Shown here in pieces: positions 7,244 through 14,934 of a stretch of DNA of 16,086 bases. The DNA is from an uncultured Synergistales bacterium. GTDB lineage: Bacteria; Synergistota; Synergistia; Synergistales; Aminobacteriaceae. Position 1 is the first letter of the stretch. Every line of letters starts with the position of its first letter. A program made the translations under genes and the position numbers. Location of the stretch: the NCBI GenBank assembly GCA_905233295.1, contig CAJODX010000012.1, positions 1 through 16,086 of the forward strand, in the 5' to 3' direction. Below the pieces are notes generated by a model, which saw only the letters and a list, made by a program, of their open reading frames with translations, did not search any database and had not been told where the DNA came from.

Positions 7244-7666
7244 TTGAACAGAGAAAACAAAAAGAAGCTGTTAGATAAAGGCTATTACAAAAATCACGCC
7301 TGTAATGACGGTTTCACATGCAAAGTTTGCGGTTGGAAGGTAAATCCTCCGCTGTATGGCGAAAGACACAGGAATCATTGTAATAACTGCTTGTCCAGTC
7401 TTCATCTAGACAATGAACCTGGCGACAGAGCGGCAGATTGCGGAGGGATTATGGAACCAATAGGCGTTTGGGTACGCAGGAACGGTGAATGGTCTGTCAT
7501 TCATCGGTGCAGGAGATGCGGGCATTTAAGCTCCAATCACATTGCGCCTGATGATAATCCTGTTAAGCTGATGTCCATTGCAATGCAGCCTGTTGCCTGT
7601 CCGCCTTTTCCCGTTGAACGCATTGATGAAATGCTGAAAACAATGGGCGGCGAAATGCCTGTTTAG
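7244..7666 (+). CDS. RNHCP domain zinc-binding protein
   Basis: A 140-residue soluble protein of unknown function. It carries the pattern FTCKVCGWKV (Cys 26 and 29), RHRNHCNNCLSSLHLD (Cys 46 and 49), DCGG (Cys 66) and IHRCRRCGHLSSNHI (Cys 89 and 92), characteristic of the RNHCP domain family; here the name-giving motif reads RNHCN, with Asn in place of Pro. The paired cysteines suggest two zinc ribbon-like sites and possibly nucleic acid or ribosome contact, but no function is established to my knowledge. The start is TTG at 7244 with a perfect GGAGGT seven bases upstream (7231-7236), and this ribosome site can be sequestered by the leader helix H3. It sits between alaS and ruvX. Confidence 0.85.
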   Translation: MNRENKKKLLDKGYYKNHACNDGFTCKVCGWKVNPPLYGERHRNHCNNCLSSLHLDNEPGDRAADCGGIMEPIGVWVRRNGEWSVIHRCRRCGHLSSNHIAPDDNPVKLMSIAMQPVACPPFPVERIDEMLKTMGGEMPV

Positions 7667-7672
7667 TAAATT

Positions 7673-7709
7673 GACCGTTCTCTCGTTTTTAATGGACGAG
7701 GGGACGGTT
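7673..7709. repeat. strong hairpin between the RNHCP gene and ruvX
   Basis: ACCGTTCTCTCG (7674-7685) pairs with CGAGGGGACGGT (7697-7708) over twelve positions with two G-T wobbles, closing an 11-base loop; a G-T pair extends the base. It begins seven bases after the RNHCP stop. No T-run follows, so it is not a standard intrinsic terminator. The arm GGGGACGGTTC resembles a motif I recall in REP-type palindromes of several anaerobes; that link is from memory and unverified. Confidence 0.5.
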
Positions 7710-7732
7710 CATTGAAAATTAATTAAACAAAA

Positions 7733-8170
7733 ATGGACTTGTTAAATAACTCGCGTATTTTGGCTTTAGATATAGGCACAGTAAGAATCGGCGCGGCAAT
7801 ATCCGATCCTGCCGGAATAATAGCGCAGGGTATTGGCGTATGGAATGCCGAAAACTGGCTGAACGATTTGGATGATTGTATCAAAAAATTTTTGCCGTCT
7901 GTAATCGTGCTTGGGCTGCCTGTGCGGACTGACGGAAAGAAAAGTGAACGCGCCGAAAAAATTTTGCTTCTTCGTGAAGAACTGCAGGCAAAATATTCCG
8001 AAATAAATTTTGTAACATATGACGAGAGATTTACGACCGTCATAGCGCAACGAACACTGTTGGAGGCTGATACTTCACGCAAAAAAAGGAAAAAAAATGT
8101 TGATAAACTCGCCGCTGTTTTAATTTTACAGGATTATTTGGAGGGATTACACAATAATGAAAAATTTTGA
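7733..8170 (+). CDS. ruvX: putative Holliday junction resolvase / pre-16S rRNA nuclease RuvX (YqgF)
   Basis: RNase H-fold nuclease of 145 residues, implicated in 16S rRNA 5'-end maturation and proposed earlier as a Holliday junction resolvase. Visible family motifs: ILALDIGTVRIGAAISDP near the N-terminus with the first metal-binding Asp, VLGLPVRTDGKKSERAEKI in the middle, YDERFTT carrying the catalytic Glu, and DKLAAVLILQDYL at the end with the last Asp. The ATG at 7733 puts the first motif at the usual distance; the ribosome site before it is weak (only A/T-rich sequence). The 3' end overlaps the calcium ATPase gene by 14 bases. It is commonly found near alaS in bacteria, as here. Confidence 0.93.
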   Translation: MDLLNNSRILALDIGTVRIGAAISDPAGIIAQGIGVWNAENWLNDLDDCIKKFLPSVIVLGLPVRTDGKKSERAEKILLLREELQAKYSEINFVTYDERFTTVIAQRTLLEADTSRKKRKKNVDKLAAVLILQDYLEGLHNNEKF

Positions 8171-10724
8171 CGGACTGACACAAATCCAAGTGAAAGAAAA
8201 CCGTGAAAAATACGGCACTAATGCGCTGACAGAACTTCCGCGCGAGAAACTTGCACAAAAATTTCTTAACAGTCTTGCTGACCCGATGATTATAATTTTG
8301 CTTTGTGCGTTGGCTATTCAGCTCGTTTTGTTCTTTTTAGGTAAAGCTGAATGGTTTGAGCCTTTTGGTGTATTCGCGGCAATTTTAATCGCGGGCGGTG
8401 TGTCTTCAATCACTGAATACAAGCAGGAAGAGAAAGCATCACTACTGAAATCTCAACAGGAAGCTGGAGAACGTACAAAAGTTGTAAGAGACGGAAGCAT
8501 TCACGAAATTCACGTCAGCGAAGTTGTAAAAGATGACATCGTTTTTTTGCAGGCTGGCGATAAAATTCCTGCTGACGGCGTTGTTATTGACGGAGAAATA
8601 AAAGTTGACCAGTCCGCGCTGAATGGCGAAACTGAAGAAGCCGATAAAATTCCAAATGTTGACAATGAGAGCTTTAATGACAGAGATCTGTTAAACAAAT
8701 TTTATGTTTACCGCGGAACAGTTGTATGTTCTGGTGAATGTTACATAAAAATTTCTGTCGTTGGTGATAAAACGTTGTTCGGTGAACTTGCCCTCGAAGT
8801 TCAGGAAGCTCAGCGAAAAACACCGCTTCAGGTGAAACTCGGCAAACTTGCAAAACAAATTTCAGTTTTTGGTTATACAGGAGCTGTCGCCATTGTCTTG
8901 GGAATTTTGGCTCGAACATTGCTGACAGGGAATCTTCCGGCGGATTTTTACGAATGGGCGCGTCTTTTCATTGATTCAATTACGGTCGCTGTTACGATAG
9001 TTGTATGTGCAGTCCCCGAAGGCTTGCCAATGCTGACTTCTATGCTGATGTCGTTTCAGTCCATGCAAATGGCTGGAGATAATGTTCTTGTACGGAAAAT
9101 CAACGGACTTGAAACCGCTGGCAGCTTAAATCTTCTGTTCAGCGACAAAACAGGTACAATAACTGAAGGTCGTTTGACAATATCTGAAATTGCCGTGCCT
9201 GTTGCTGTAAAACAGACAGGCGATGTGAAAATTTCGGTTTTTAACTCACTGAACGAACTCGCACCAGATACACTTGAAGATTTAGTTATTGGTGCAGGCG
9301 CAAACAATTCTGCGACGGTCGGGGACGGTGCTGTAATAGGCGGAAACAGCACTGACAGAGCTTTAATGTCGATGTTTTTGAAAGAGACAAAAATTCTCGA
9401 AAAAATCACAGATGCAAAAAACAAAATTAAAAATTTCAACTCATTCAACTCCGACAACAAAATGTCAAGCGTTGAACTTGATGACGGCACGGTTTACATC
9501 AAAGGCGCGCCCGAAAAAATCATTCCGCAGTGTGCAAACATTCCGGATCAGAAACTCATTGACAAATATATAAATGCACAGGCTGAACGTGCTATGCGGC
9601 TGCTTGCAATCGCTAAAAAATCTGAAGACAAAACAGAACTCGTCTGTGTATTGAGCATACGTGATAATGTCCGAAAAGAAGCTGTTGAGGCAATCAAGCG
9701 CGTTAATGCCGCAGGTATTCAGGTTGTAATGGTTACAGGCGACAGAAAAGAAACCGCCGTTGCAATCGCACGTGAAGCAGGTCTGATCACAAAATCCGGC
9801 GAAATTGCAATGACATCACAGGAAATGGCGGAAAAATCCGATGATGAACTCAAAAAGATTTTGCCTGATCTTCGTGTAATCGCACGTGCGCTCCCGTCTG
9901 ATAAGAGCAGACTTGTAAAAATCGCGCAGGAATTAAATTTAGTTGTTGGTATGACAGGTGATGGTGTAAACGATTCACCGGCGTTAAAGAAAGCTGACGT
10001 AGGCTTCGCAATGGGCTCAGGCACTGAAGTCGCGAAAGAAGCCGGGGACATTACAATTTTGGACGACAATTTCAAATCAATTGCAAAAGCGATTTTGTAC
10101 GGACGTTCAATGTTCAAGAGCATCAGAAAATTTTTGGTATTTCAGCTTACTGTGAACGTTGCCGCGGTTTTAATCTGCTTCCTTGGACCTTTGTTCGGTC
10201 AGAATATAATGCTCACTGTCATTCAGTTACTGCTGATAAATCTCGCTATGGATACTCTCGCGGCAATAGCTTTCGGCTCTGAACCTCCAAAAGAACGCTA
10301 CATGAAAGAAAAGCCTATACCGCGCGATGAAAACATCATAACGCCTTCAATGTTCCAGAATATTCTTACCGGAGCGGCTTATATCACATTCATATGTCTC
10401 GCGGTGATGTTTATACGTCCGGTCAGCAATCTGTTCGCAACTGATGACGTTATATATCTGCGGACTGCTTTATTTGCCGTGTTTATGATGTCAATAACGT
10501 TCAACGGGCTTTCAATGGCTTCGTCGAAAAACTGTGTTTTTGTAATGCTGTTTATATTTGTGCTTCAGTGGCTGTTTGTGGAGTTCGGCGGTGAAGTTTT
10601 GAGCGTTAAAGCACTGAGTTTTGACTCATGGCTCAACTGTTTTGTTCTCGCGTTTATGGTCGTTCCTGTAAGATTCGGCGTAAACTTTTTAATTGATAAA
10701 AAATCAGGAGTTCACAAAAAATGA
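8157..10724 (+). CDS. P-type calcium-transporting ATPase, PMCA type
   Basis: An 855-residue P2-type pump that exports cations, most likely Ca2+, across the cytoplasmic membrane. In order: N-terminal cation ATPase domain (TQIQVKENREKYGTN), membrane pair M1-M2, actuator domain with DQSALNGET (Glu 158), M4 with VPEGLP (286-291), phosphorylation site DKTGT (Asp 330), nucleotide-binding KGAPE, hinge MTGDGVNDSPA (599-609) and six C-terminal membrane segments. The M6 pattern NLAMDT (Asn 695, Asp 699) with Glu 288 matches the single Ca2+ site of plasma-membrane Ca2+-ATPases; M5 (FQLTVNVAAV) has no acidic residue for a second site. Two usual motifs are altered: TGES reads NGET, and the DPPR position reads IRDNVR. 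GGAGG at 8140-8144 supports the ATG, which lies inside ruvX; its stop overlaps the ugd start. Substrate is inferred from motifs. Confidence 0.92.
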   Translation: MKNFDGLTQIQVKENREKYGTNALTELPREKLAQKFLNSLADPMIIILLCALAIQLVLFFLGKAEWFEPFGVFAAILIAGGVSSITEYKQEEKASLLKSQQEAGERTKVVRDGSIHEIHVSEVVKDDIVFLQAGDKIPADGVVIDGEIKVDQSALNGETEEADKIPNVDNESFNDRDLLNKFYVYRGTVVCSGECYIKISVVGDKTLFGELALEVQEAQRKTPLQVKLGKLAKQISVFGYTGAVAIVLGILARTLLTGNLPADFYEWARLFIDSITVAVTIVVCAVPEGLPMLTSMLMSFQSMQMAGDNVLVRKINGLETAGSLNLLFSDKTGTITEGRLTISEIAVPVAVKQTGDVKISVFNSLNELAPDTLEDLVIGAGANNSATVGDGAVIGGNSTDRALMSMFLKETKILEKITDAKNKIKNFNSFNSDNKMSSVELDDGTVYIKGAPEKIIPQCANIPDQKLIDKYINAQAERAMRLLAIAKKSEDKTELVCVLSIRDNVRKEAVEAIKRVNAAGIQVVMVTGDRKETAVAIAREAGLITKSGEIAMTSQEMAEKSDDELKKILPDLRVIARALPSDKSRLVKIAQELNLVVGMTGDGVNDSPALKKADVGFAMGSGTEVAKEAGDITILDDNFKSIAKAILYGRSMFKSIRKFLVFQLTVNVAAVLICFLGPLFGQNIMLTVIQLLLINLAMDTLAAIAFGSEPPKERYMKEKPIPRDENIITPSMFQNILTGAAYITFICLAVMFIRPVSNLFATDDVIYLRTALFAVFMMSITFNGLSMASSKNCVFVMLFIFVLQWLFVEFGGEVLSVKALSFDSWLNCFVLAFMVVPVRFGVNFLIDKKSGVHKK

Positions 10725-11953
10725 ATATCGCAGTCGCAGGTACAGGCTACGTCGGTTTAAGTCTTGCTGTTCTCCTTTCACAGCACAACGATGTTACAGC
10801 CGTTGACATTTTGCCCGAAAAAACAGAAATGTTAAAAAACTGGCGCAGTCCTGTTCAAGATGAATATATCGAAAAATTTTTAGCGGAACACGAACAGCGC
10901 GGTTTAAAACTTTCGGCAACAACAGACGCGGCTCAGGCTTACTCAAAAGCTGATTATGTCATTGTCGCAGCACCGACAAATTATGAACCTCAAAAAAATT
11001 TTTTCGACTGTTCTGCTGTTGAAGATGTCATAAAACTTGTTCTTGAATCTTCCGATAAAGCCGGAATCGTTATTAAAAGCACGGTTCCGGTAGGCTATAC
11101 AAAAAAAATCCGCGAAAAATTCAACACGGACAGAATTTTATTCAGCCCGGAATTTTTAAGAGAATCGAAGGCACTTTACGATAATCTTTATCCAAGCAGG
11201 ATTATCGTCGGCTGTGATGAAACAAGCCGTGAATGCGCTGAAAATTTCGCTAAACTTTTAGTCGAAGGCGCGGAGAAAAAAGATGTTCCCGTTCTTTTCA
11301 TGGGATTAACTGAAGCCGAAGCTGTGAAACTTTTCGCCAATACCTATCTTGCGCTAAGAGTTTCATATTTCAATGAGCTTGACACTTACGCCGAGTTAAA
11401 AAATCTCGACACCAGAAGCATCATTGAAGGAGTTTGTTTAGATCCGCGAATCGGAAGCCATTACAACAATCCTTCGTTCGGATACGGCGGCTATTGTCTG
11501 CCGAAAGACACAAAGCAGCTGCTCGCGAACTTTCAGGATGTTCCAGAAAATTTAATTCAGGCAATCGTTGACGCAAACAGAACACGCAAAGACCATATCT
11601 CCGACAGAGTTCTGGAGAAAGCCGGATATTATACGGGAAGCTCAATGTGGAACGCTGAAAAAGAACATCCGATTACCATAGGCGTTTACAGACTGACAAT
11701 GAAAACAAATTCGGATAATTTCCGCCAGTCTTCCGTGCAGGGCATAATGAAAAGAATTAAATCACGCGGCGCGACCGTGATAATCTATGAACCGGCTTTG
11801 CCTGACGGCGCGACATTTTTCGGCTCTCTGGTAGTGAACGACATTGAAAGATTTAAACGAAGCTGTGATGCCATCATCGCGAACAGATACGAAGAAATCT
11901 TGAATGACGTTGAAGAAAAAGTTTATACGAGGGATATTTTCAGACGTGATTAA
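10721..11953 (+). CDS. ugd: UDP-glucose 6-dehydrogenase
   Basis: Oxidises UDP-glucose to UDP-glucuronate in two NAD-dependent steps, feeding capsule, exopolysaccharide or lipid modification. The 410-residue protein has the N-terminal NAD-binding GTGYVGLS, the STVPVGYT strand, FSPEFLRES, the central dimer helix region EAVKLFANTYLALRVSYFNELD, and the catalytic cysteine at residue 259 in GYGGYCLPKDTKQL. This is the length of the shorter bacterial type. The ATG overlaps the ATPase stop (ATGA) and has AGGAG about ten bases upstream. No glycosyltransferase or other polysaccharide genes lie beside it, so the end product cannot be told from context. Confidence 0.95.
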   Translation: MNIAVAGTGYVGLSLAVLLSQHNDVTAVDILPEKTEMLKNWRSPVQDEYIEKFLAEHEQRGLKLSATTDAAQAYSKADYVIVAAPTNYEPQKNFFDCSAVEDVIKLVLESSDKAGIVIKSTVPVGYTKKIREKFNTDRILFSPEFLRESKALYDNLYPSRIIVGCDETSRECAENFAKLLVEGAEKKDVPVLFMGLTEAEAVKLFANTYLALRVSYFNELDTYAELKNLDTRSIIEGVCLDPRIGSHYNNPSFGYGGYCLPKDTKQLLANFQDVPENLIQAIVDANRTRKDHISDRVLEKAGYYTGSSMWNAEKEHPITIGVYRLTMKTNSDNFRQSSVQGIMKRIKSRGATVIIYEPALPDGATFFGSLVVNDIERFKRSCDAIIANRYEEILNDVEEKVYTRDIFRRD

Positions 11954-13007
11954 AATTCAAATTCAGCCTCTTGATGCAGATGCAATGACAGCTGCACGCA
12001 AACGTCAGAACGAACTCCTGAAACCTCCCGGAAGTCTCGGCGGACTTGAGGAAATTTCAATTCAATTCGCCGGGATTACGGGTAAAGTCAAAAATAAAAT
12101 TTCAAAAAAAATTCATTTTGTTTTTGCGTCCGACCACGGAATTTTTGATGAAGGAGTTTCAGCTTCACCGCAATATTTCACGAGAGTTTTAACTCAGCTC
12201 TACGCAAGCGGAAACGGCGGGGCTATCAATGAGCTTTGCAAAAATTCCGGCGTTGAACTGAAAATTTTTGACCTCGGCGTGAAAAATTTATCTGAATATC
12301 ACGGCGTTGACTCAAGTCATAAATTTATGCCCGAAGGCACGAAAAATTTTTTGCATGAACGCTCTATGACGATTGAAACTGCGGAACGTGTCATAAAATT
12401 CGGAATCGCTCTGGTCGAAAACGCAAAACGGGAAAATTTTGACATCATCGGCGCAGGCGAGGTCGGAATGGGCAACACAACTCCCGCGGCGGCGTGCATT
12501 ATGGCGGCGTTGGGGGGTCGTGATGAAAATCTTGTCGGACGCGGCGGCGGTCTTACTGATGAAGCGTTCGAGAAAAAGAAAAAAGTCATAATCTCCGCTC
12601 TGAATTTTCATAATCCCGATAAAGATGACGCTGTTGAAATTCTGTCCTGTGTCGGCGGTCTTGATATTGCCGCAATGACGGGAATTTTTTTGGGCGCGGC
12701 TTTATATCGTATTCCTGTTGTCGTTGACGGAGTTATCTCAATCGCGGCGGCTTTGCTTGCGTCAAAAATCGAACCTTTGAGCCGTGATTTTATGTTTGCT
12801 TCTCACAGATCGCTTGAACCCGCGTATTCTGCTGCGGCGAAAAAATTAAATCTGAAGCCTTTTCTTGAACTCGATATGAGGCTCGGCGAAGGTTCAGGCT
12901 GTCCTTTGGCAATGCAGATCATTGATGACGCTCTTGCAGTGATGAGCAACATGAAAACTTTTAATGAAATCAATTTAGAATCTGAATACAGAAAAGAAAT
13001 TTTTTAA
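11946..13007 (+). CDS. cobT: nicotinate-nucleotide-dimethylbenzimidazole phosphoribosyltransferase CobT
   Basis: Transfers phosphoribose from nicotinate mononucleotide to the lower-ligand base (dimethylbenzimidazole or a related base), making the alpha-riboside used in cobamide assembly. Seen: LLKPPGSLGGLEE, FVFASDHGIFDEGVS, GEVGMGNTTPAA, GGGLTDE and the C-terminal LDMRLGEGSGCPLA with the catalytic Glu at residue 315. I prefer the GTG at 11946, which gives 353 residues, the normal length, and has GAGGG at 11929-11933; the frame is open back to an ATG at 11904, which would add 14 non-conserved residues and a 50-base overlap with ugd. With the GTG start the overlap is eight bases. No other cobalamin gene or cobalamin riboswitch is in the window, so this is an isolated pathway gene. 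Confidence 0.94.
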   Translation: MIKIQIQPLDADAMTAARKRQNELLKPPGSLGGLEEISIQFAGITGKVKNKISKKIHFVFASDHGIFDEGVSASPQYFTRVLTQLYASGNGGAINELCKNSGVELKIFDLGVKNLSEYHGVDSSHKFMPEGTKNFLHERSMTIETAERVIKFGIALVENAKRENFDIIGAGEVGMGNTTPAAACIMAALGGRDENLVGRGGGLTDEAFEKKKKVIISALNFHNPDKDDAVEILSCVGGLDIAAMTGIFLGAALYRIPVVVDGVISIAAALLASKIEPLSRDFMFASHRSLEPAYSAAAKKLNLKPFLELDMRLGEGSGCPLAMQIIDDALAVMSNMKTFNEINLESEYRKEIF

Positions 13008-13063
13008 AATTTCGTGTTCCTAACTCCTAACCTGTTTTTTCTCTCTTTTTTCTTTCTCTCCTG

Positions 13064-13069
13064 TATAAT
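13064..13069 (+). promoter_or_regulatory. candidate -10 element before pyk
   Basis: A perfect TATAAT lies 45 bases before the pyk start, after a pyrimidine-rich tract (13031-13061, nearly all C and T). No recognisable -35 hexamer lies 16-18 bases upstream, so the call rests on the -10 alone and on the 106-base gap, the largest after the ruvX-cobT run. Confidence 0.4.
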
Positions 13070-13113
13070 CTAATTTCAAAAGATTAAAAATTTTCATAAC
13101 GGGGGTAAATTTC

Positions 13114-14867
13114 ATGTTCGTAAAAATCGTATGCACGATAGGTCCTGCCAGCGATAATTTTGAAACTCTGAAATCAATGGCTGAGGCTGGCATGAACGTT
13201 GCAAGATTAAATTTCTCTCACGGCGATTATGATAGCCACGAAAAAAAATTAAAATTAATCCGAAGAGTCGAACGTTCAACTAAAAGACCTCTTGCCGCAC
13301 TGCTCGACACAAAAGGTCCGGAAATCCGTACAGGACATGTCAAAGACGGCGAAGTGTTTTTAACTCAAGGCGCGAAAGTCATTTTGTCTTCATGCGAAGA
13401 GCCTTTTGAGGGAACAGCTGAAAAAATCTGGGTGAATTACAAACTCCTCGCTCAGGAAGTCGAAACCGGACAGAATATTTATATTGATGACGGAACATTA
13501 AATCTTGAAGTCGAAAAAATCGACGGCGATGATGTTCACTGTAAAGTCGTTGTCGGCGGCTCTCTCCGTAACACAAAAGGAATAAATCTTCCCGGCTCTG
13601 ACATAACGCTCCCGGCTCTTTCCGAAAAAGATAAAGAAGACATAGCGTGGGGCATTCAGCACGGAATGGAATATCTTGCTCTTGCAGTATCTTTCGTCAA
13701 GACGGCACAGGATATTAAAGATGTAAGAAAATTAATTCAGAGTTACGGCGGCACGATGAAAGTTCTCGCGAAAATTGAAACCCGTCAGGCTGTCCAGAAC
13801 ATTGAAGAAATTGTCGAAGTCGTTGACGGCGTTATGGTGGCACGCGGAGATTTAGGAGTTGAAGTCGCTACGGAAGATGTGCCTCTGGTTCAGAAAAAAA
13901 TTATCGAAATGTGCAGAGTCCGCGGCAAAGTCGTAATCGTTGCGACACAGATGCTTGACTCTATGATAAGAAATCCCAGACCTACACGAACGCTGTCCTT
14001 GACGGTACAGACGCTGTTATGCTGTCGGGCGAAACGGCATCGGGAAATTATCCTGTGCAGGCTGTTGCTACAATGCGAAAAATTGTTGACCGCGCAGAAA
14101 AAGAGCTGGGTCTGTGGGGCAATCACAAAAATAATGAACAAAATCCCGTTGAGCTTGAAGGCATTCCAGTGCCTGACGCTGTGAGCGGTGCAGCCGTTTT
14201 GATTGCAAAACAGATTAAAGCCCCCGCGATAATCTCTTTGAGCCGTAGCGGACTTACTGCGAAAATGATCAGCAAACACCGTCCCGAATGTCCGATTCTC
14301 GGTGTTACACCAAGCCAGCAGACTTGGCGCGAACTTGCCTTATGGTGGGGAGTTCAGCCCGTAAGATTATCTGAGATGTCAGATATTAATGTTGCCGCTC
14401 GTGAAGCTATCACAACGTGCGTTCATCAAAAACTTTTGCCGGAAGGTGAACTCGTTGTCATCACAGCAGGCGTTCCTGTAGGACGTCCGGGTTCAACAAA
14501 TGTTGTCGAAGTTTTGACAACAGGAACGATTTTGCTTTCAGGCACTCCTCTTTCAACACGCAACGCTGTGGGCAAAGTCTGTATCGCACGAACACCGCAG
14601 GAAGCTATCGAAAAAGCTACACCAGGCTGTGTTCTTGTAGTCCGGCAGCTGAACGAAGATTATCGCCCTGTGCTTGATAAAGTCGGCGCGGTTTTGTTTG
14701 AGAGCGGTTTATTATTTTCCGAAGGCGGTGCGCTCGCGATGGATTACAATCTTCCGTGCATTGTCGGAGTTGCGGACGCGTTTTCAACTCTGATGGACGA
14801 TGACACTGTTTCGATTGACGGAACACGCGGACTTGTCTATCGCGGAGTTGTGAGACTTGTAGTCTGA
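13114..14867 (+). pseudogene. pyk: pyruvate kinase, disrupted by an apparent 22-base deletion
   Basis: Pyruvate kinase makes pyruvate and ATP from phosphoenolpyruvate and ADP. The first frame (from ATG 13114, ribosome site GGGGGT at 13101-13106) is normal: ICTIGPAS-type start, LNFSHG, LDTKGPEIRTG, LAKIETRQAVQNIEEI, MVARGDLGVE, ATQMLDSMIRNPRPTR. Right after PTR the family sequence jumps to another frame at 13989 (NAVLDGTDAVMLSGETASGNYP), missing about seven residues that follow PTR in homologs (of the AExxDVA kind). A 22-base loss fits: 1754 bases plus 22 makes 592 codons. The rest of the enzyme follows to 14867, including a C-terminal PEP-utilising-type domain (about the last 100 residues), as in long Bacillus-type enzymes. 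In the first frame translation would end at 14184. Either a real null mutation or an assembly/sequencing error; for a glycolytic gene with otherwise intact sequence, error or very recent loss are both possible. Confidence 0.85.
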
Positions 14868-14878
14868 TTAAAAAAACA

Positions 14879-14920
14879 GGGAGCAGGAACTGAAAAATTT
14901 TTTTTAATTCCTGATTTCCC
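14879..14920 (+). terminator. stem-loop between pyk and cdaA
   Basis: CAGGAA (14884-14889) pairs with TTCCTG (14908-14913), with an inner A-run against T-run helix and outer GGGA/TCCC pairs (14879-14882 with 14917-14920). It begins 12 bases after the pyk stop. The T-run lies inside the stem rather than after it, so termination efficiency is doubtful. Confidence 0.35.
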
Positions 14921-14934
14921 GTTTCTAATAAAAA

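Noticed and set aside
12996..13013. GAAATTTT/AAAATTTC palindrome at the cobT stop as a terminator
   Set aside because: It is almost entirely A/T, overlaps the stop codon, has a two-base loop and is not followed by a T-run.
13981..14000. Programmed -1 frameshift joining the two pyruvate kinase halves
   Set aside because: A -1 shift would join the frames, but no slippery heptamer or following structure is visible and the product would still lack about seven conserved residues; a deletion explains both.
14019..14867. A separate gene starting at ATG 14019
   Set aside because: The ATG is internal to the conserved pyruvate kinase sequence AVMLSGETASG; upstream residues from 13989 in the same frame are also pyruvate kinase, so it is the second half of a broken gene.
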